Positions 22,800 to 34,560 are shown, counted from the first letter of the stretch. The stretch is DNA of 64,000 bases from Halichoerus grypus (GCF_964656455.1 NC_135726.1:31029930-31093929), one strand, 5' to 3'. Notes: generated by a model from the sequence alone, not told the origin. Numbers and translations: made by a program.

Positions 22800-23280
22800 A
22801 GGTTCCTGCTAATTAATATTCAAAAGACTCAAAGAGGAAAAATGGATACCTAAATCATACATATGTATATGCCTTTTAAGCTTTATTATAAAGGCAAAAT
22901 AACCCCTTACTTGGTTAAAATCCAACTTGAGTCAACATACAAAGGTGACTGCACTGTAATACTAGACATATCTGCATTATGTAGGCATGTTACTGCGCCA
23001 CCAGAATCTCTCAATAGTAATTATTATGCCAAGCACCCTGTTGGCACAATTACAGTAAAGCTCTAATTAGTAGCAGTAAGATTAGAACCCCTACATGTTA
23101 AATCTGTAGAAGCAACGCTGAGTGAAGGATTTAAAACAGTTTCAAAACATTGTATTGTCTTTATTACAGTCTTTATACTTCAGTAAAGAAGGGTTTTCTA
23201 TAAAATGCACTTAAAATAATCTGGTCCTGTCACTAAAAATAGGAAAGATAAGGTAATTGCAGTCAAACCTAGCGAGTCGA
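22800..23280. promoter_or_regulatory. Candidate conserved non-coding element
   Basis: AT-rich, repeat-free stretch beginning 'gctaattaatattcaaaaga' and holding 'agtaattattatgccaagca' and 'gctctaattagtagcag'. Multiple TAATTA cores. Sits between two GC-rich segments. Confidence 0.35.
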
Positions 23281-25389
23281 CTTGCTACCTAGGTGCATTA
23301 AATCGAAAATGACAAATCTAGTGAACTCCAGTGGGAGATACATACTTCCTCCCTGCTGGACGCATTGGTATTTTTCCAACCATCAGCCAGGGGAACATGC
23401 AGGGGCCATACTTGTCATGGGCGGTTTTCTCATTACCTCCGAGAAGCCGGGAGGCAGGCGACTTGCAGCAGGAGCGGATCTTCCTCACCAATCTGATTGT
23501 AGCATCAGGAGATTTACCTGTCTCCTTAGAGACTGCGACATCCACTTTGAACACAGCACATGACTCCTCCCCTCCGACTGAGACAGCACCAGGCGCCTTA
23601 GCTACCTGCTGGGTGCAAAGCTGGACATCCGGGTCCTGGAGCTGAGGTCTCCAGGGGGGAAGGGCTCCCCCGGGCCGCCCCCAGCAAGGAGGTGTCTCCC
23701 CCCGCCCCCCCCGCCCCCCACAAGCTGAGAGCCGGCTGGGGGGGTCTGCGGCACACACCTGAGGGTTTGGGGAAGACAAAACAGCCAGGGCTCCTTACAG
23801 TCCCAGCTCAAGAGAGAAGGAATGCAGATATGGATTGCCACAGGCCAGGTGTATATATTTGGATTGGGAATCTTTCGATGGGATTTTCCCATGAAACTGA
23901 GTCGTCAAGACTGTGTAAAATGTTTTAAGGGAGAAAACCTAGAAGCTCAGCGGGAGGGAAAAACAAAGCCATTTCTTCTGCCTCATAGTTTCCCACTCCT
24001 TGCCCACCCCCTCCCACGCACCCCCCCACCACCACCTTCCAGAAACAATTAGGTTTTGATCCTCAGCAAACCCTGAGAGTTGAGGAATGCCAGATCAAGG
24101 CAGGTAGAGTCTGCCGGGGGCCCTGCTTCCCGTCCACTGGCTCATCTGCCCACCCGGCCCCAGTCCCGGGCAAAAATACCTGGTCCCGGCAGCCTGGCAA
24201 ACCCCCTGCGAGGCAGAACAGGGAGTTCTGAGCACATAGAAGGCACCGTGAAGGCCCCAGGAGCTGTTGGTAAATTGAGCCTGTGTTAAAAAATGCATAC
24301 ACCTGTGGGCAGAACTTGGCCTTCCTACTTTGAGGATGAGACCTTAACAACGCAACTATTCTGGAATAATCTGCCCATAAACATATAGACACCAAATAAA
24401 CATGTGAACAATTCGCCTGGGCTTTTCCACTGGAGCAAATGCATTATTTAGTTCACTTCGGAAATGCTAAGCCAAACGACTTTGGCAATCTAGGATGAAA
24501 ATAAGAGACAGAAATCCCCAAACGTTACTGCAGCTCTACCTTGGTGTCACTAAACAGCTGCTCTTTCCCTCCACCAACAAATTTGCCATAATTACAGCGA
24601 TACTTAGTAAGCATCTATTTGTAGAGCATACGTATATAGAGTGTGGAAATGCGTAGCCTAACAGCTATAAAACTGTCTACGAGAATGTGCGGTGATAACA
24701 GGGCAGAAGTCAGAGGATGGCCTCTGAATCTTAATAATTGTATTATTCAGCCATATGTTATATCTGGAAGTGCTCGTTACTGTAAAATAGAAGACTGGGG
24801 AGAGCGTGGTACGTTCTAGCTTCTATATTTTACGTTGGCTTCTCTTTCAGAGCCCCGGACTGAGGGGAAGGAAGTGAAAACATCCTTCTGCCTTACAGGT
24901 TATCTTATTGCCGTCATAATTCCAGTATTTATATGCATGCATGTTTTATCTACAAAAGATATCCACATGAGAGCTGATCTTTCTGCAACTGTTACAGAAC
25001 TATTAAACGTATATTAGCGTGGTCATTTTTATTTAATGGAAACAAATAACAGTTAATCTTATTGGAAGGGTTAAGTGGGTTTACTTGGTAAAGGGCAAAT
25101 CCCTTTGGATGCTTTCTTTTTTAAAGAATAGCTGGGGTTGCTGACAGATGGTCTTTGTCTGAGTGTAGCTGAGGACAGATACAGTTTCTTTTTACACATT
25201 TATGAAAGTTGTAGATATAGATGCTTGGTAATATGCAGTGGCCTAGGACAAAGAGCAAGCTTGGTGGACAGAGAGGATTAGATTTCAGATCAGTGACAGA
25301 TGGCTGGCTTAGCAGAGTCAGATAAAATTAAAAGGGGGGTAGGGGATGGATAAAAAGAAGCCACTTTCCATGTAAAAGTTACATCTCTT

Positions 25390-25860
25390 AAGACAATGGC
25401 AGCATGCAACATTCAGCTCTCTTCCCAACCTGGTGTCAAATTCCTAGATTTAAATTCCTACTTGAAATATGCGTTTTATTTTTGCCTCCGCAGAAGAGGT
25501 GGGATTATTCTGTGTTGACCAAGTTTATCAAAGGGAAACTAAGAAACAAGGTAATTAACAATTTGCCTTTCAACTTGTCCGGCAGAAAGTACTTTCATTT
25601 GCAAAATCGCCCTGGATATTTGCATGTGGCTCCTTACTCACACACCATTCCTCCCCAGCTTGAGCAAATTTGTATAAGCCTATCGGCAAAATCCACATTT
25701 TTGCTTACTCCATATATGCCGTTTAAAGCTCTAACATCACTAGAACCTTCGTCAAATAACCATACAACATATTTAGTGTTAATTTGTCGCACTGAAATTA
25801 TTCATCGGTGCCTTGAGTACGTCCGGTAATATTTATGGGTTATGCCATTCCATGTTTTCT
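25390..25860. promoter_or_regulatory. Candidate conserved non-coding element with POU octamer
   Basis: Contains an exact POU octamer ATTTGCAT at 25618-25625, 'caaggtaattaacaatttgc' and 'gtgttaatttgtcgcactga'. A 141-codon frame is open through it (25404-25829) but I recognise no domain in the product. Composition and lack of repeats suggest an enhancer-like element rather than an exon. Confidence 0.35.
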
Positions 25861-25899
25861 GGCAATGCAGTTTGCTAGATTTCATAGATTTACTGTGTC

Positions 25900-26345
25900 T
25901 GCTTTTTTATGACTGACAGAGCAATAACCAGATTGCAGAGATATTTATGTTGTTTGTGGCTTAGCAAGATAATTAAAGGATATAAATTAATCAAGTGCAA
26001 TTAATTAGAAACTTTATGTTCGCAGCAGTCCTTCTTTGCATGTATAATTTATATTTATTGATTTCTTAGCTTTCATTAGCCTATGAGATAACACCAAAAA
26101 TGCATTAGAGAAGAAAATGTACAATTAGCGTGAGAGTGAACCTTGGCATAATGGATAGATCAGCACATGTTTGGGGCCAATATAAAGCTTTGTTAACTGT
26201 CATAAGCAGTTACAATTGATGAGTGGTATTTCCCTACATATCTTTCAGCTGATTAACGGCGTTTTTAAAGAGTCGCCTTAATGGGAAGCTGATAGGTTGA
26301 CTAAATTTACATTTTAATCAGAGTATTTATGATAGAGGCAGCCCC
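25900..26345. promoter_or_regulatory. Candidate conserved non-coding element rich in homeodomain cores
   Basis: Dense ATTA/TAAT words within about 60 nt: 'aagataattaaaggatataa', 'attaatcaagtgcaattaat', then 'cagctgattaacggcgtttt' and 'acattttaatcagagtattt'. The clustering is the reason for the call; no experimental or alignment support available. Confidence 0.35.
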
Positions 26346-27839
26346 AGAACTCATTGGCAGAGGGTGAGGCGACATTCCCTGAGGGACTGGGGCAGGGAGT
26401 TGGCTTTGGAATATGTCCACTCACCTATTACTTCTCCTGTTATTTACCCAAAAGCGTCTTTATGGGGAAGGGGCGAGAAGTCTAGTGGTCTCCTCACCAC
26501 TGGCCACACTCCCACACTGCGATTAATCTTCGGGAGAAAGGGCCAGACGCTTGCCATGCCCAGAGAATGGAACCCCGGTCACACTTGCGTGTCTTCTGTC
26601 ACTGGGTGTCAAATGCCGGCGCCATGGGCAGCCAAGAGTGGCCAAGCATGGCTCCCAAGCTTCCTCACCAAGGATTTCACATATGAGGGAGAGATATCTT
26701 GGCCTGAGGAGCCTGCTTCTCCTATTTCCTCACTGGGTTGACAGCCAACCCAACAAACTCCAAGGAGACCACAGAAGACGCCACAGCCTCAGATCCAGAG
26801 GAACATCTACTCACGTACGTCGCTCAACAGCTCCCATTTTAAATGCTAAAAGGGGGCCTGCACCTGAATTGTAAGCCATTAAAACCCTGGTTGTATCAGG
26901 CAAGAACAGGAGTTAGGCTGTGGGACGGTCAGAGGAAACTTTTTGAAAGGAAAGAAAACTTTTTGAAAGGAAGTAAAAGAGGCAATCCTCATGTAGCAAT
27001 ACCTTTCTCCTCCTCCACAGGAGGAGGAGAATTCCCATCAGAAGAGTGAGGTGGGCAGCTTCCATCCCCCTCCTGAGCAATTACATGTTCAGAAGTCAGG
27101 AGGGCACAAAAGCTGTCTCCTAGGCTAATACTCCGTATCCACATCATGGAGGCTGCAGGGCCAGGTTGGGTCTTTTTGTTCGTTAAAATAGACTTTCTAA
27201 GATGGTGTCATGGGCAGCCCACAACAAAACACCTCAGGACTGGACAATTAGTAAGGCCACAGAAGTGGGATTCATGTCTGGCTGGTGAAGTGGCCCTTAA
27301 TGGGCATCTCTGCAGGAGAGGACCTATTTCTTGTTGTTCCCACATGGGGATGGGACAATAGGGCTGGACAGCCGTGTTATATGTTTATACTAAAGAAGGT
27401 CAGGAAGCCCTCTGGAAAGAAAAACAAAAGAGCGTTCCCCCAAGGGGGCTCATTCCTGATTCAGAGACAAGCCAGGGAGGTCTTCAGCTCAGAAAAGGAC
27501 TTGAACAGGGCAAGACTGGGGGCCTGGTCTTTCTCAAGCAAGGACAAAAGCCATTGCCTTGAGTCTTGCTAAACGCCTTTCCCTCTACCTCTCCTTTCTG
27601 CTCCAGTGCAGCCCCGGGTTCAGAACCCCACCCCCGTTTCCTGGTGGAACCTTGTCCGTGTAGACGGAATATTGACTGAATCTTCCAGGGCTCTCCTTGC
27701 CCCGGGGGCAATTCGAGTTGAATCACGTACACCAAAGCTAGGCTACAAATAAGAAATTATTTTTCATTTATCTCAGGGAGAAGAAGCCACAAATGAGCAA
27801 ATATGAGATTAATATAAGTGAGGGAGGATACAGTTTCTG

Positions 27840-28440
27840 CTTTATGTGGTGATAAGCCCCTTTTTTCCTTTTCATACTAATTATTATTATCATTATTAGT
27901 ATTATTTTACCCCTCAATTGCCTTAGGATGTTATCCAAAAGGAAGAGCTTTATCGGCTGGTGAGAGCTCCACAGTATTATTTATTTCATGTAATAAAATG
28001 TATGTAATGATCATGATTAATGTTTGTTTATTGTTGTATCATTGTGTTTGCCTTCCAGTCTCAGTGTGATACTGGTTTAATTAAACTTGGGAGAAGGTGG
28101 GAGTGGGGTTGGGTGACTGTCTCCAGAACTTTGTACGATAATGGAGTCTGCACTTGGTGGCACTCACATGTTGATTAAGATGAAGATGTCCCCATAAATG
28201 ACTGATTCTGTTTGTTCTTTTAAAGGAAAGTCCATTCACCACCCTTTATTGTGTAATTTACAGATAAATGTGTTGTGCCTCCGACCAAATGCTTTTATGT
28301 ACAGAAATTGCAATGACAGTAGAAATTATGGTAATTGAAGAGTGCTCTGTTTGAGGTTTCTCCCTGATCACATGGAATGATCATCAGCATCTTTCTCGGC
28401 CATAATCGTGCCCCAGATTCCAAATTATTTTTTATTAGTT
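27840..28440. promoter_or_regulatory. Candidate conserved non-coding element
   Basis: AT-rich repeat-free stretch with (ATT)n-like sequence at 27880-27910, forkhead-like 'aatgtttgtttattgttgta', and 'catgattaatg'. Possible enhancer; (ATT)n part could instead be simple sequence. Confidence 0.3.
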
Positions 28441-28890
28441 TGTTATCTAGTTTAACTGTTCAGGGAAGAGAAGGACTGAGAGGGGTTAGTGAATATTGTC
28501 TCTGCTGGTGGTTGATCGTCTAGCCTAAGGAAAAATTAGATAGGTCCAGTGGGGCCTTTTATTTATTTTTTTTTTTTTGCATTTCCGATGCACCCAAAGA
28601 CAGTTTGCCAAAGACTCCTATTACACAGTTTCCTCATTTCCTGGGGAAAATCAAATGCACCTCCTAAATGGAAGCCATAGAGCTTTGAAATAAATTTTTA
28701 TATTTCTTAAAGTTTTTAAAGCTGAATTCATATGTGCCTTAACATTTAAAGTACTTTCCAGTTTACAAGGCACTTCAGTATCTATTATCACCTTCTAGCA
28801 TCATAACCTTTGAAGTGAACAGGACATGAAAGTTTTTTATATAGTATAATCCCATGATATACATATGATAGTACGTTTTCTGCAGCTTGC

Positions 28891-29074
28891 TTTTTTTTTT
28901 TTCCTTTTAAGAGAGAGGCAGGGGAGGGGCAGACGGAGTAGGAGAGAACGAATCTTAAGCAGGCTCCACATCCAGTGTGGAGCCGATGCAAGGCTCGATC
29001 TCATGACCCTGAGGCCATGCCCTGATCTGAAATCAAGAGTCAGATGCTTAACCAGCTGAGCCACCCAGGCATCC
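28891..29074 (-). mobile_element. Can-SINE, antisense
   Basis: T-run, 'gagaggcaggggaggggcag' tract, 'gctcgatctcatgaccctga' B-box side and closing 'gctgagccacccaggcatcc'. Flanking T-rich sequence 'ttgctttttttcctttta' occurs on both sides as an imperfect target duplication. First transposon after the repeat-free block. Confidence 0.9.
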
Positions 29075-29079
29075 TTTGC

Positions 29080-29680
29080 TTTTTTTCCTTTTAATAATCT
29101 ATTGTGGATATCTTTCCTGTCAATATGTAAAAATGTGGTTTAATTAGAGACTTTAGGATGCCTTCAGAATTTCCTTATTATAAACAATGCTGAATCAATA
29201 TTCTGGTGGGTGGATATGTATATATATATATATATGTATATGCATATATATACACACATGCATGTATATACATGTGCATGTGTTCTGTGTGTGTGCACGT
29301 GCGCACCTATAAACATTTTGGCAAGAGAGAGTGTTTTGGATCCGAATATAAATAATTTAAATTTTTGAGACAGTCTGCCAGCTAACCCTCCCAGAAGATT
29401 TTTCAGTTTAGACCCTATGCAACAGTACATACAGGTTTCATTTTCTCATTCTCCTTCCAGCTCTAGAAAATATCAACCTTTAAATTTTTGCCGACTTGGA
29501 AGAAAAAAATTGTATCACATTATTATTTAGTTTGTGTTTTCCCAATCAGGAGTGAGTGGTGGCGTGCCTTTTAATATGTTTTTTGGTCACTCATATTTCC
29601 TCTTCATGGAATCGCTTGTTCACATTATCTGCAAATTTTTTTGTTGTTTTTTCTCATCTTGTTAATGTACAGAGACCTTA
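29080..29680 (-). mobile_element. Old L1 fragment, antisense, with (TA)n
   Basis: Diverged antisense L1M 3' sequence: 'tccttattataaacaatgct', 'caaatttttttgttgttttt'. Interrupted by a (TA)n/(TG)n microsatellite at about 29216-29300. The match is weak and family assignment tentative. Confidence 0.45.
29216..29300. repeat. (TA)n/(TG)n microsatellite
   Basis: Alternating TA then mixed TATG/CATG/TGTG purine-pyrimidine repeats. Confidence 0.9.
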
Positions 29681-29829
29681 CCTTCATGGTAACTCCTTGT
29701 GGATTAAAGACACTGTGCCTCCGTCTCTCGTTTGAGGTTTAATTTTGTTTACAAGGCTATACTCAAGATTTTTTTTTCTTTTTAAAGCATTGCATGCGGT
29801 CAGATCAGAATAGGGGTTCTCTGAGTGAA

Positions 29830-29915
29830 GAAAAGAGATTCAGAGAGAGGAAGTGACTTGCCCTTTCAGTGGGAAAACCAAGATTTGAATCCTGATTGAT
29901 CAACCACCTCACACT
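29830..29915 (-). mobile_element. MIR SINE fragment, antisense
   Basis: 'agattcagagagaggaagtg', 'acttgccctttcagtgggaa', 'caagatttgaatcctgattg' follow the reverse MIR order. Confidence 0.6.
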
Positions 29916-30039
29916 GCATCTCTGTGGATGCCACCAGGACTGTTGTCTATAAATATGCACCTGAAAAGTGAGGAGGAAGTATGGTTTCTTATTTCCATGA
30001 CTAGCCCCATCAGACCCCCCTCAGCCATCTTCAACTCTC

Positions 30040-30269
30040 CTTCCCCCTCGCCTTGAAGGACATTTCCGTGTATCTTTCAAAATTTACCATCAATCACGCC
30101 CCACTGAAGCTTTCCCAGACACTTTCAATGCAGCTTTTGCCTTCTCCGCCATTATGTGTTGGTGGCCTGGGCCTCTAGGGCAGCATTTTCAAAGTCCGCT
30201 TTGTGCGTCAGGTATTTATCTCATGGATCCCTCCTGCCCTAGAGAGTGAACTCTCAAAAGTTAAGGGCC
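30040..30269 (+). mobile_element. L2 LINE 3' fragment
   Basis: Diverged L2 3' landmarks: 'tgaagctttcccagacactt', then 'agagagtgaactctcaaaag'. Tentative. Confidence 0.4.
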
Positions 30270-30734
30270 TGTCGTAGATGAATTGCGTTAATTAACTGAT
30301 TTTCTCCTCCCATATCCATGTCCTGGCAATGCACTCTTCAAATCTAGAGGTGGAGTGTATTCCCATACCCCTTGAATCTGGTCAGGTCTTGTCCCTTGCT
30401 TTGGCCAACAAAATGCAAGAGAGGCAACCTTGCTTTCAGAGGCAATCTTGCAGGATTCTGCTCACACTCTTTGTTCCCTACCATTGACATCTTGCCTGTT
30501 GAAGGACGAAAGACCACATGGAGTAGAGTCATCCCAGGGGAGGACACACATAAAGCCAGTCCTCACCCAGTCTGCCAAGTAGCTGCAGACACGTGAGGAA
30601 TTTCAGCTGCAATCCGTTGAGCCAGACCTACACCAGAAAGAACTGATCAACCCATAGATTTATGAGCTAAGTAAATGTTTATTGTTTAAACCACATTTGG
30701 GTGCTTTGTTACACAGCATTAGATGACTAATAAC
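30270..30734 (+). mobile_element. MaLR/ERVL-type solo LTR
   Basis: Starts tgtcgtagatg and ends in the usual 'gctttgttacacagcattag' then 'atgactaataaca' close. Inner landmarks 'ttgctttggccaacaaaatg', 'agaccacatggagtagagtc', 'tatgagctaagtaaatgttt'. No retroviral internal region is adjacent. Exact subfamily not determined. Confidence 0.6.
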
Positions 30735-30769
30735 AAACCTTTATGCAGTAAATTAAGCATGGTGTTATT

Positions 30770-30880
30770 GAGCACAACTGTGCATAGTTTCTGTGTCTTA
30801 CTATTTTTGAATCCTTAAAATAGAGCCTAGCATGTTACACTGCACCTAGGAGGTGTAAATACTTGTTGAATTGAGTTCAG
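30770..30880 (+). mobile_element. L2 LINE terminal fragment
   Basis: 'aatagagcctagcatgttac' and 'aggtgtaaatacttgttgaa' resemble the L2 end 'gcctggcacatagtaggtgc...'. Weak. Confidence 0.4.
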
Positions 30881-30952
30881 TCTCCTACTTTACCAGCAAT
30901 TGAGAATCTAAATATTTAAAGGGATTCTTTGGGTAGGAACACACCACTTCTT

Positions 30953-31161
30953 TTCTTTCTTTCTTTTTTAGAGGTTTTATTTATTTATTTGAAAGAGAGT
31001 GAGTGAAAGAGAGCAGGAGTCAGGGGGAGGGGCAGAGAGTGAGGGATAAGCAGACTCCCCATTGAGCAGGGAGCCCCGTGTGGGGATCCATCCCAGGACC
31101 CTGGGGAACACGACCTGAGCCGAAGGCAGATGCTTAACCAACTGAGCCACCCAGGCGCCCC
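30953..31161 (-). mobile_element. Full-length Can-SINE, antisense
   Basis: T-rich start, 'aggttttatttatttatttg', purine tract, 'aagcagactccccattgagc', closing 'gagccacccaggcgcccc'. Flanked by an exact 18-bp duplication aggaacacaccacttctt at 30935-30952 and 31162-31179. Confidence 0.95.
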
Positions 31162-31208
31162 AGGAACACACCACTTCTTAAAGGCAGGCAGAGTCTGTCC
31201 ACATTCAT

Positions 31209-31860
31209 AGCATAGGGAAATTTGGAATAAGCAAAAGAGATTACTGGGTATTTCCAGTGGAAAATAATGCATTGTGTAGAGGACACTCATCTGAGTTATC
31301 TGATTCTAGTCTTTTGTTGCCGTTGAGCTATTTTATAGCTCGATAATTTGTAGAGAACCAACAGCAGTGCAAATGAATCTTGTCTATGGACATGCAAATG
31401 AATTCCATCCAGGGGAGAAACAACACCCCCCCACCCACATCACTATGACCATCACCACCATGGAGAAGCCACTTTTGCATCTATTTGCAAGTTCATTTTA
31501 TTTACTTATTTTTTTAGAGAGAGAGCGTGAATGTGAGCTGGGGTGGGGAGGAGCAGAGGCAGAGGGAGAGAGAGAATCTCGAGCGGGCTCCACGGTGGGC
31601 ACAGAACCCAATGTGGGGCTTGATCTCATGACCCTGAGATCATGACCGCAGCCAAAATCAAGAGGCCGATGCTTAACGGACTGCGCCACCGAGGTGCCCC
31701 TACAAGTTCATTTTAATATTCTTCATCTGTGTATATGATTCTTCTTTGGATTCTCCTTTGAATCAATTGTAACATCTGCTAGTTCTCTCATTTAATAAGG
31801 AGTTAAATAAAATATTTGTCACTTGTTCATTTTATATTTGTATGAGTCGTGGCTTTACCT
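31209..31860 (+). mobile_element. LTR-like repeat, copy A (split by SINE)
   Basis: Homologous to 36276-36662 in this window: shared 'gggaaatttggaataa', 'ccagtggaaaa', 'gttcatttta/gttcatttca', 'tttggattctcctttgaa' and the 'taaataaaatatttgtcac' end. Ends and A/T-rich close suggest an endogenous retroviral LTR, class not determined. The SINE at 31501-31702 interrupts it. Confidence 0.55.
31501..31702 (-). mobile_element. Can-SINE, antisense
   Basis: 'tttacttatttttttagaga' tail side, purine tract, 'ggggcttgatctcatgaccc', closing 'cgccaccgaggtgcccc'. Target duplication caagttcatttta at 31488-31500 and 31703-31715. Diverged head indicates an older copy. Confidence 0.92.
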
Positions 31861-33072
31861 TTGTTTGGAAATTATATTTCAGTAGCTTGAAAGATCCTTT
31901 CAGATGCCCAGTGGATTCACTGGAAAGAGCTATGCCTACTGGAAAGGAGAACAGCTCCTTGCTATCTAGACTGGTGAGGTTTTGTGTTCCGTAGTTTCTC
32001 TTGATCTGTGGCTGAAATCGCAGAACTGAAGCTCTAAGCTTTCTATGTGTGTCTATCTGTGTGTAATTCAGAAATGTTTGAGTGGGTAATGTTTTCATAT
32101 CACTAGGGGATATTAATAAATTAGGTTGTAAAATATCTTAAAGGAGTTCTATTCTGATTGGTTTATAGAGATAAATACACACATTGTGTACATTACATCT
32201 TCCCAGAATATTGAACTTCTGGTAGGTACTTTAAGTGTTCCAGACTTAAAAGAAAAATATTCTTACAGAAACTAACTCAGAAATACTTTAATAATTGAAA
32301 TTCACACAAATAAGGAAAATCTTTGGCAGACGACTAGTTTAATAATTTTTATGTAATGAAAACCACCATATCTTTTCTTATTCATCAGTGTCCGTTATGG
32401 TACAAGGAAACATGTTCATTATACTCGGATATATTTTTCTTAAACTTACACAAGTTAATGATCAAATAATGTAACATTGTTCCTACGTGATGTTTAAAGT
32501 TATGAAAAATGTAAATGTAGATTTGTGTTTAACAAAATGGAACCATTCTCACAAACTATTTCTTTCGACAGTAATTCTATTTTGTAGTATATCAGCTTGA
32601 AGATAATTTCCAAAATCTTTAGGTAACTTAAAACCTGGGCATAGTAATTGAGTTGATTAATGAATACTATTTGATATGTAGATCATTTCTAACTAAGATA
32701 AAATACTAAAGCATTGATTACTAAGCATAATTTCAAGTTTATAGGTTTTTGCTTTTTTTGTTGTTTTGAAATGCTGCAGAGATGTTATATACTTGGGCTA
32801 GGTTAATGAATGCATTTATTTTTGCCACTGAGGGTAGGGAATAGGGGCATGAATGGCAGTTGAATGTTCATGTGTGACAGACACGAACAGTTTTTAATTA
32901 TCTATCCTTCATTTTTCTCCGTGAAATGGAAGTTAGTTACTTTGATTAAAGTTTTAATTAATATAAATATTTGAGACTATATTAAGAGCAATGGTCACAG
33001 AGAAATATAACTGCTGACATTAAACTGCTGACATGCTTCTGTTTCTCAAGGACAAGAATTTTGTCTTCAAGT
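31861..33072. other. AT-rich DNA, no feature recognised
   Basis: 1.2 kb of about two-thirds AT. No repeat matched with confidence; decayed L1 cannot be excluded. No gene-like signal. Confidence 0.4.
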
Positions 33073-33330
33073 AGTGGTTCTCAGGTTTATTTTCTTCTCC
33101 AGACACTCTTACACTCTCAAAACTTATTTAGGCCCCAAAGAGCTGTGGTTCTTGTAGGTTGTAACTAGGCATACTTAATATCCTAGAAACTAAAAACAAT
33201 AGCATTTTTAAATACTTATTTATTGATTCATTTGGAGCTAGCGGTGATGAATGCATGGCACATGAATACCATCCTAGTGTTATTATGAAATCAATTCTGG
33301 CCTCAGACCCTCTGGGATCTCTCCTAAAGT
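33073..33330 (+). mobile_element. hAT-Charlie-type fragment
   Basis: 'tagtggttctcaggtttatt', 'ggccccaaagagctgtggtt' and 'tcctagaaactaaaaacaat' follow a known hAT consensus order (gttctcaaac..., ccccaaagagctttt..., tagaaattaaaa...). Diverged; subfamily not assigned. Confidence 0.5.
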
Positions 33331-34103
33331 ATCAATTTGTTGATACTGAAAGGGTCCAATAAAGAACAAAACTTGGAAAGTGAATTCTCTTTACCCTGGT
33401 TTTATATATACCTGCATCTGAAAAGCTATGAAATGTGTTAAAATCTTAGCAAAGGTTTGCAGGATTTTTAAGGATGTATTTCCCTGGTTTACTGTCTTTT
33501 CTGCTAATAGAAGGTTATTAATTCTTCATGTCATCTGCCTAAATAACAAAGATCCTGTGTCTTACCACCAAAGTAAATTTCTATGCTCTATTCTGGCTAT
33601 TGAGTTCTTGTTCATGTAAGAAAACAAATATTCCTCACTTATGAAAGAGTTAAGGGTTCTTGGTTCTTTACAGTCATGTCATCCTCTATGATTATTTTTT
33701 TAATGCTTGATCGTCTCTTTGAACTAATGGGTAACCAAGTGTAGTGCCTCAGACACCTGTGGTCCTAGGTTTACCAAGCATCCAAATCTCCTTTGACAAC
33801 TTTTTTGATGATTGCCCATGCAAAATCATATCCTAAGCATAAAAACTAAGATAAAACCTCCAAGTTATCTTTTGTATCTAAAACTATTTTTGCAATTTCT
33901 TACAAGCTCCCTGGAAAATCATAAAGGATTTTTCTTTCACCTTATGAAGAAGGAGGGTGCTAGAAATAATTAGGCTTGTTTGAAATGTTACTACTGATGA
34001 ATTGCATGGGAAGGATTCACAAGTCAGAAGAGATGCTTAGCCTCCTCTGTGTTAAATCCACATGAAGTGTTAGTAATTTACCTATTTCAGAAATTGTATG
34101 CTG
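33331..34103. other. Single-copy AT-rich DNA
   Basis: No repeat or gene recognised; one 63-codon chance frame at 33428-33619. Confidence 0.4.
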
Positions 34104-34275
34104 AGGGAGCCTGGGTGGCTCAGTTGGTTGGGCGTCTGACTCTTGGTTTTGGCTCAGGTCATGATCTCAGGGTCATGGAGCCTGGGTGTGGAGCCTGCTT
34201 AAGATTCTCTCTCTCCCTCTCCCTCTGCCCCTCTCCTGCTCGCGCACACTCTTTCTCTTTCCTCTCTCTAAAAAA
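34104..34275 (+). mobile_element. Can-SINE
   Basis: Head gggagcctgggtggctcagt, 'ctcaggtcatgatctcaggg', CT-rich tract, A-rich end. Imperfect target duplication agaaattgtatgctg (34089-34103) / agaaattatacactg (34276-34290). The 'gggagcctggg' head and 'atgatctcaggg' mark an older subfamily than the copy at 3037. Confidence 0.93.
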
Positions 34276-34467
34276 AGAAATTATACACTGTATAGGGAGT
34301 TCCTAGAGATTTGTCAGTGTCTTCACCCTCCATGACAGGTTTCTGTTGATCAGAGTCCTGAAGATATTAGGCCACAACAGTGTTATATTATCAGCCATGA
34401 TTTTGGTTATGATTTAAAATGCTTGCTAAGTCATTACCTGACTTTAATTCAAATCTAGCATCTTCTA

Positions 34468-34560
34468 GGCCAGTGGTTTTGGATTGGGGATATACTATGG
34501 AGTTGTATAAAATTATATGTCTTGGCCATGTTCCAGACTTACTGGATATCTTGACTTGAT
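34468..34560 (+). mobile_element. hAT-type terminal fragment (MER5/MER20-like)
   Basis: 'ccagtggttttggattgggg' start and 'gttccagacttactggat' resemble a small hAT consensus. Short and diverged. Confidence 0.35.

Larger units (their letters stand above)
16671..28885. other. 12-kb block without recognisable transposons (candidate conserved regulatory domain)
   Basis: I recognise no SINE, LINE, LTR or DNA transposon here, whereas the rest of the window has a transposon about every 1-2 kb. The sequence alternates AT-rich stretches full of TAATTA/ATTTA motifs with GC-rich stretches (21.4-22.7, 23.3-24.3, 26.4-27.7 kb). Open frames are short; the longest, 221 codons at 22147-22812, overlaps other frames on both strands. 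Known mammalian blocks of this kind are gene deserts or introns of developmental regulators with many conserved enhancers. Conservation itself is not visible from one sequence. Confidence 0.55.

Noticed and set aside
24835..25017. Possible exon after a 'ttctctttcag' acceptor-like sequence
   Set aside because: A pyrimidine-AG match alone is common; no partner donor, no recognisable peptide, in a conserved-looking non-coding block.
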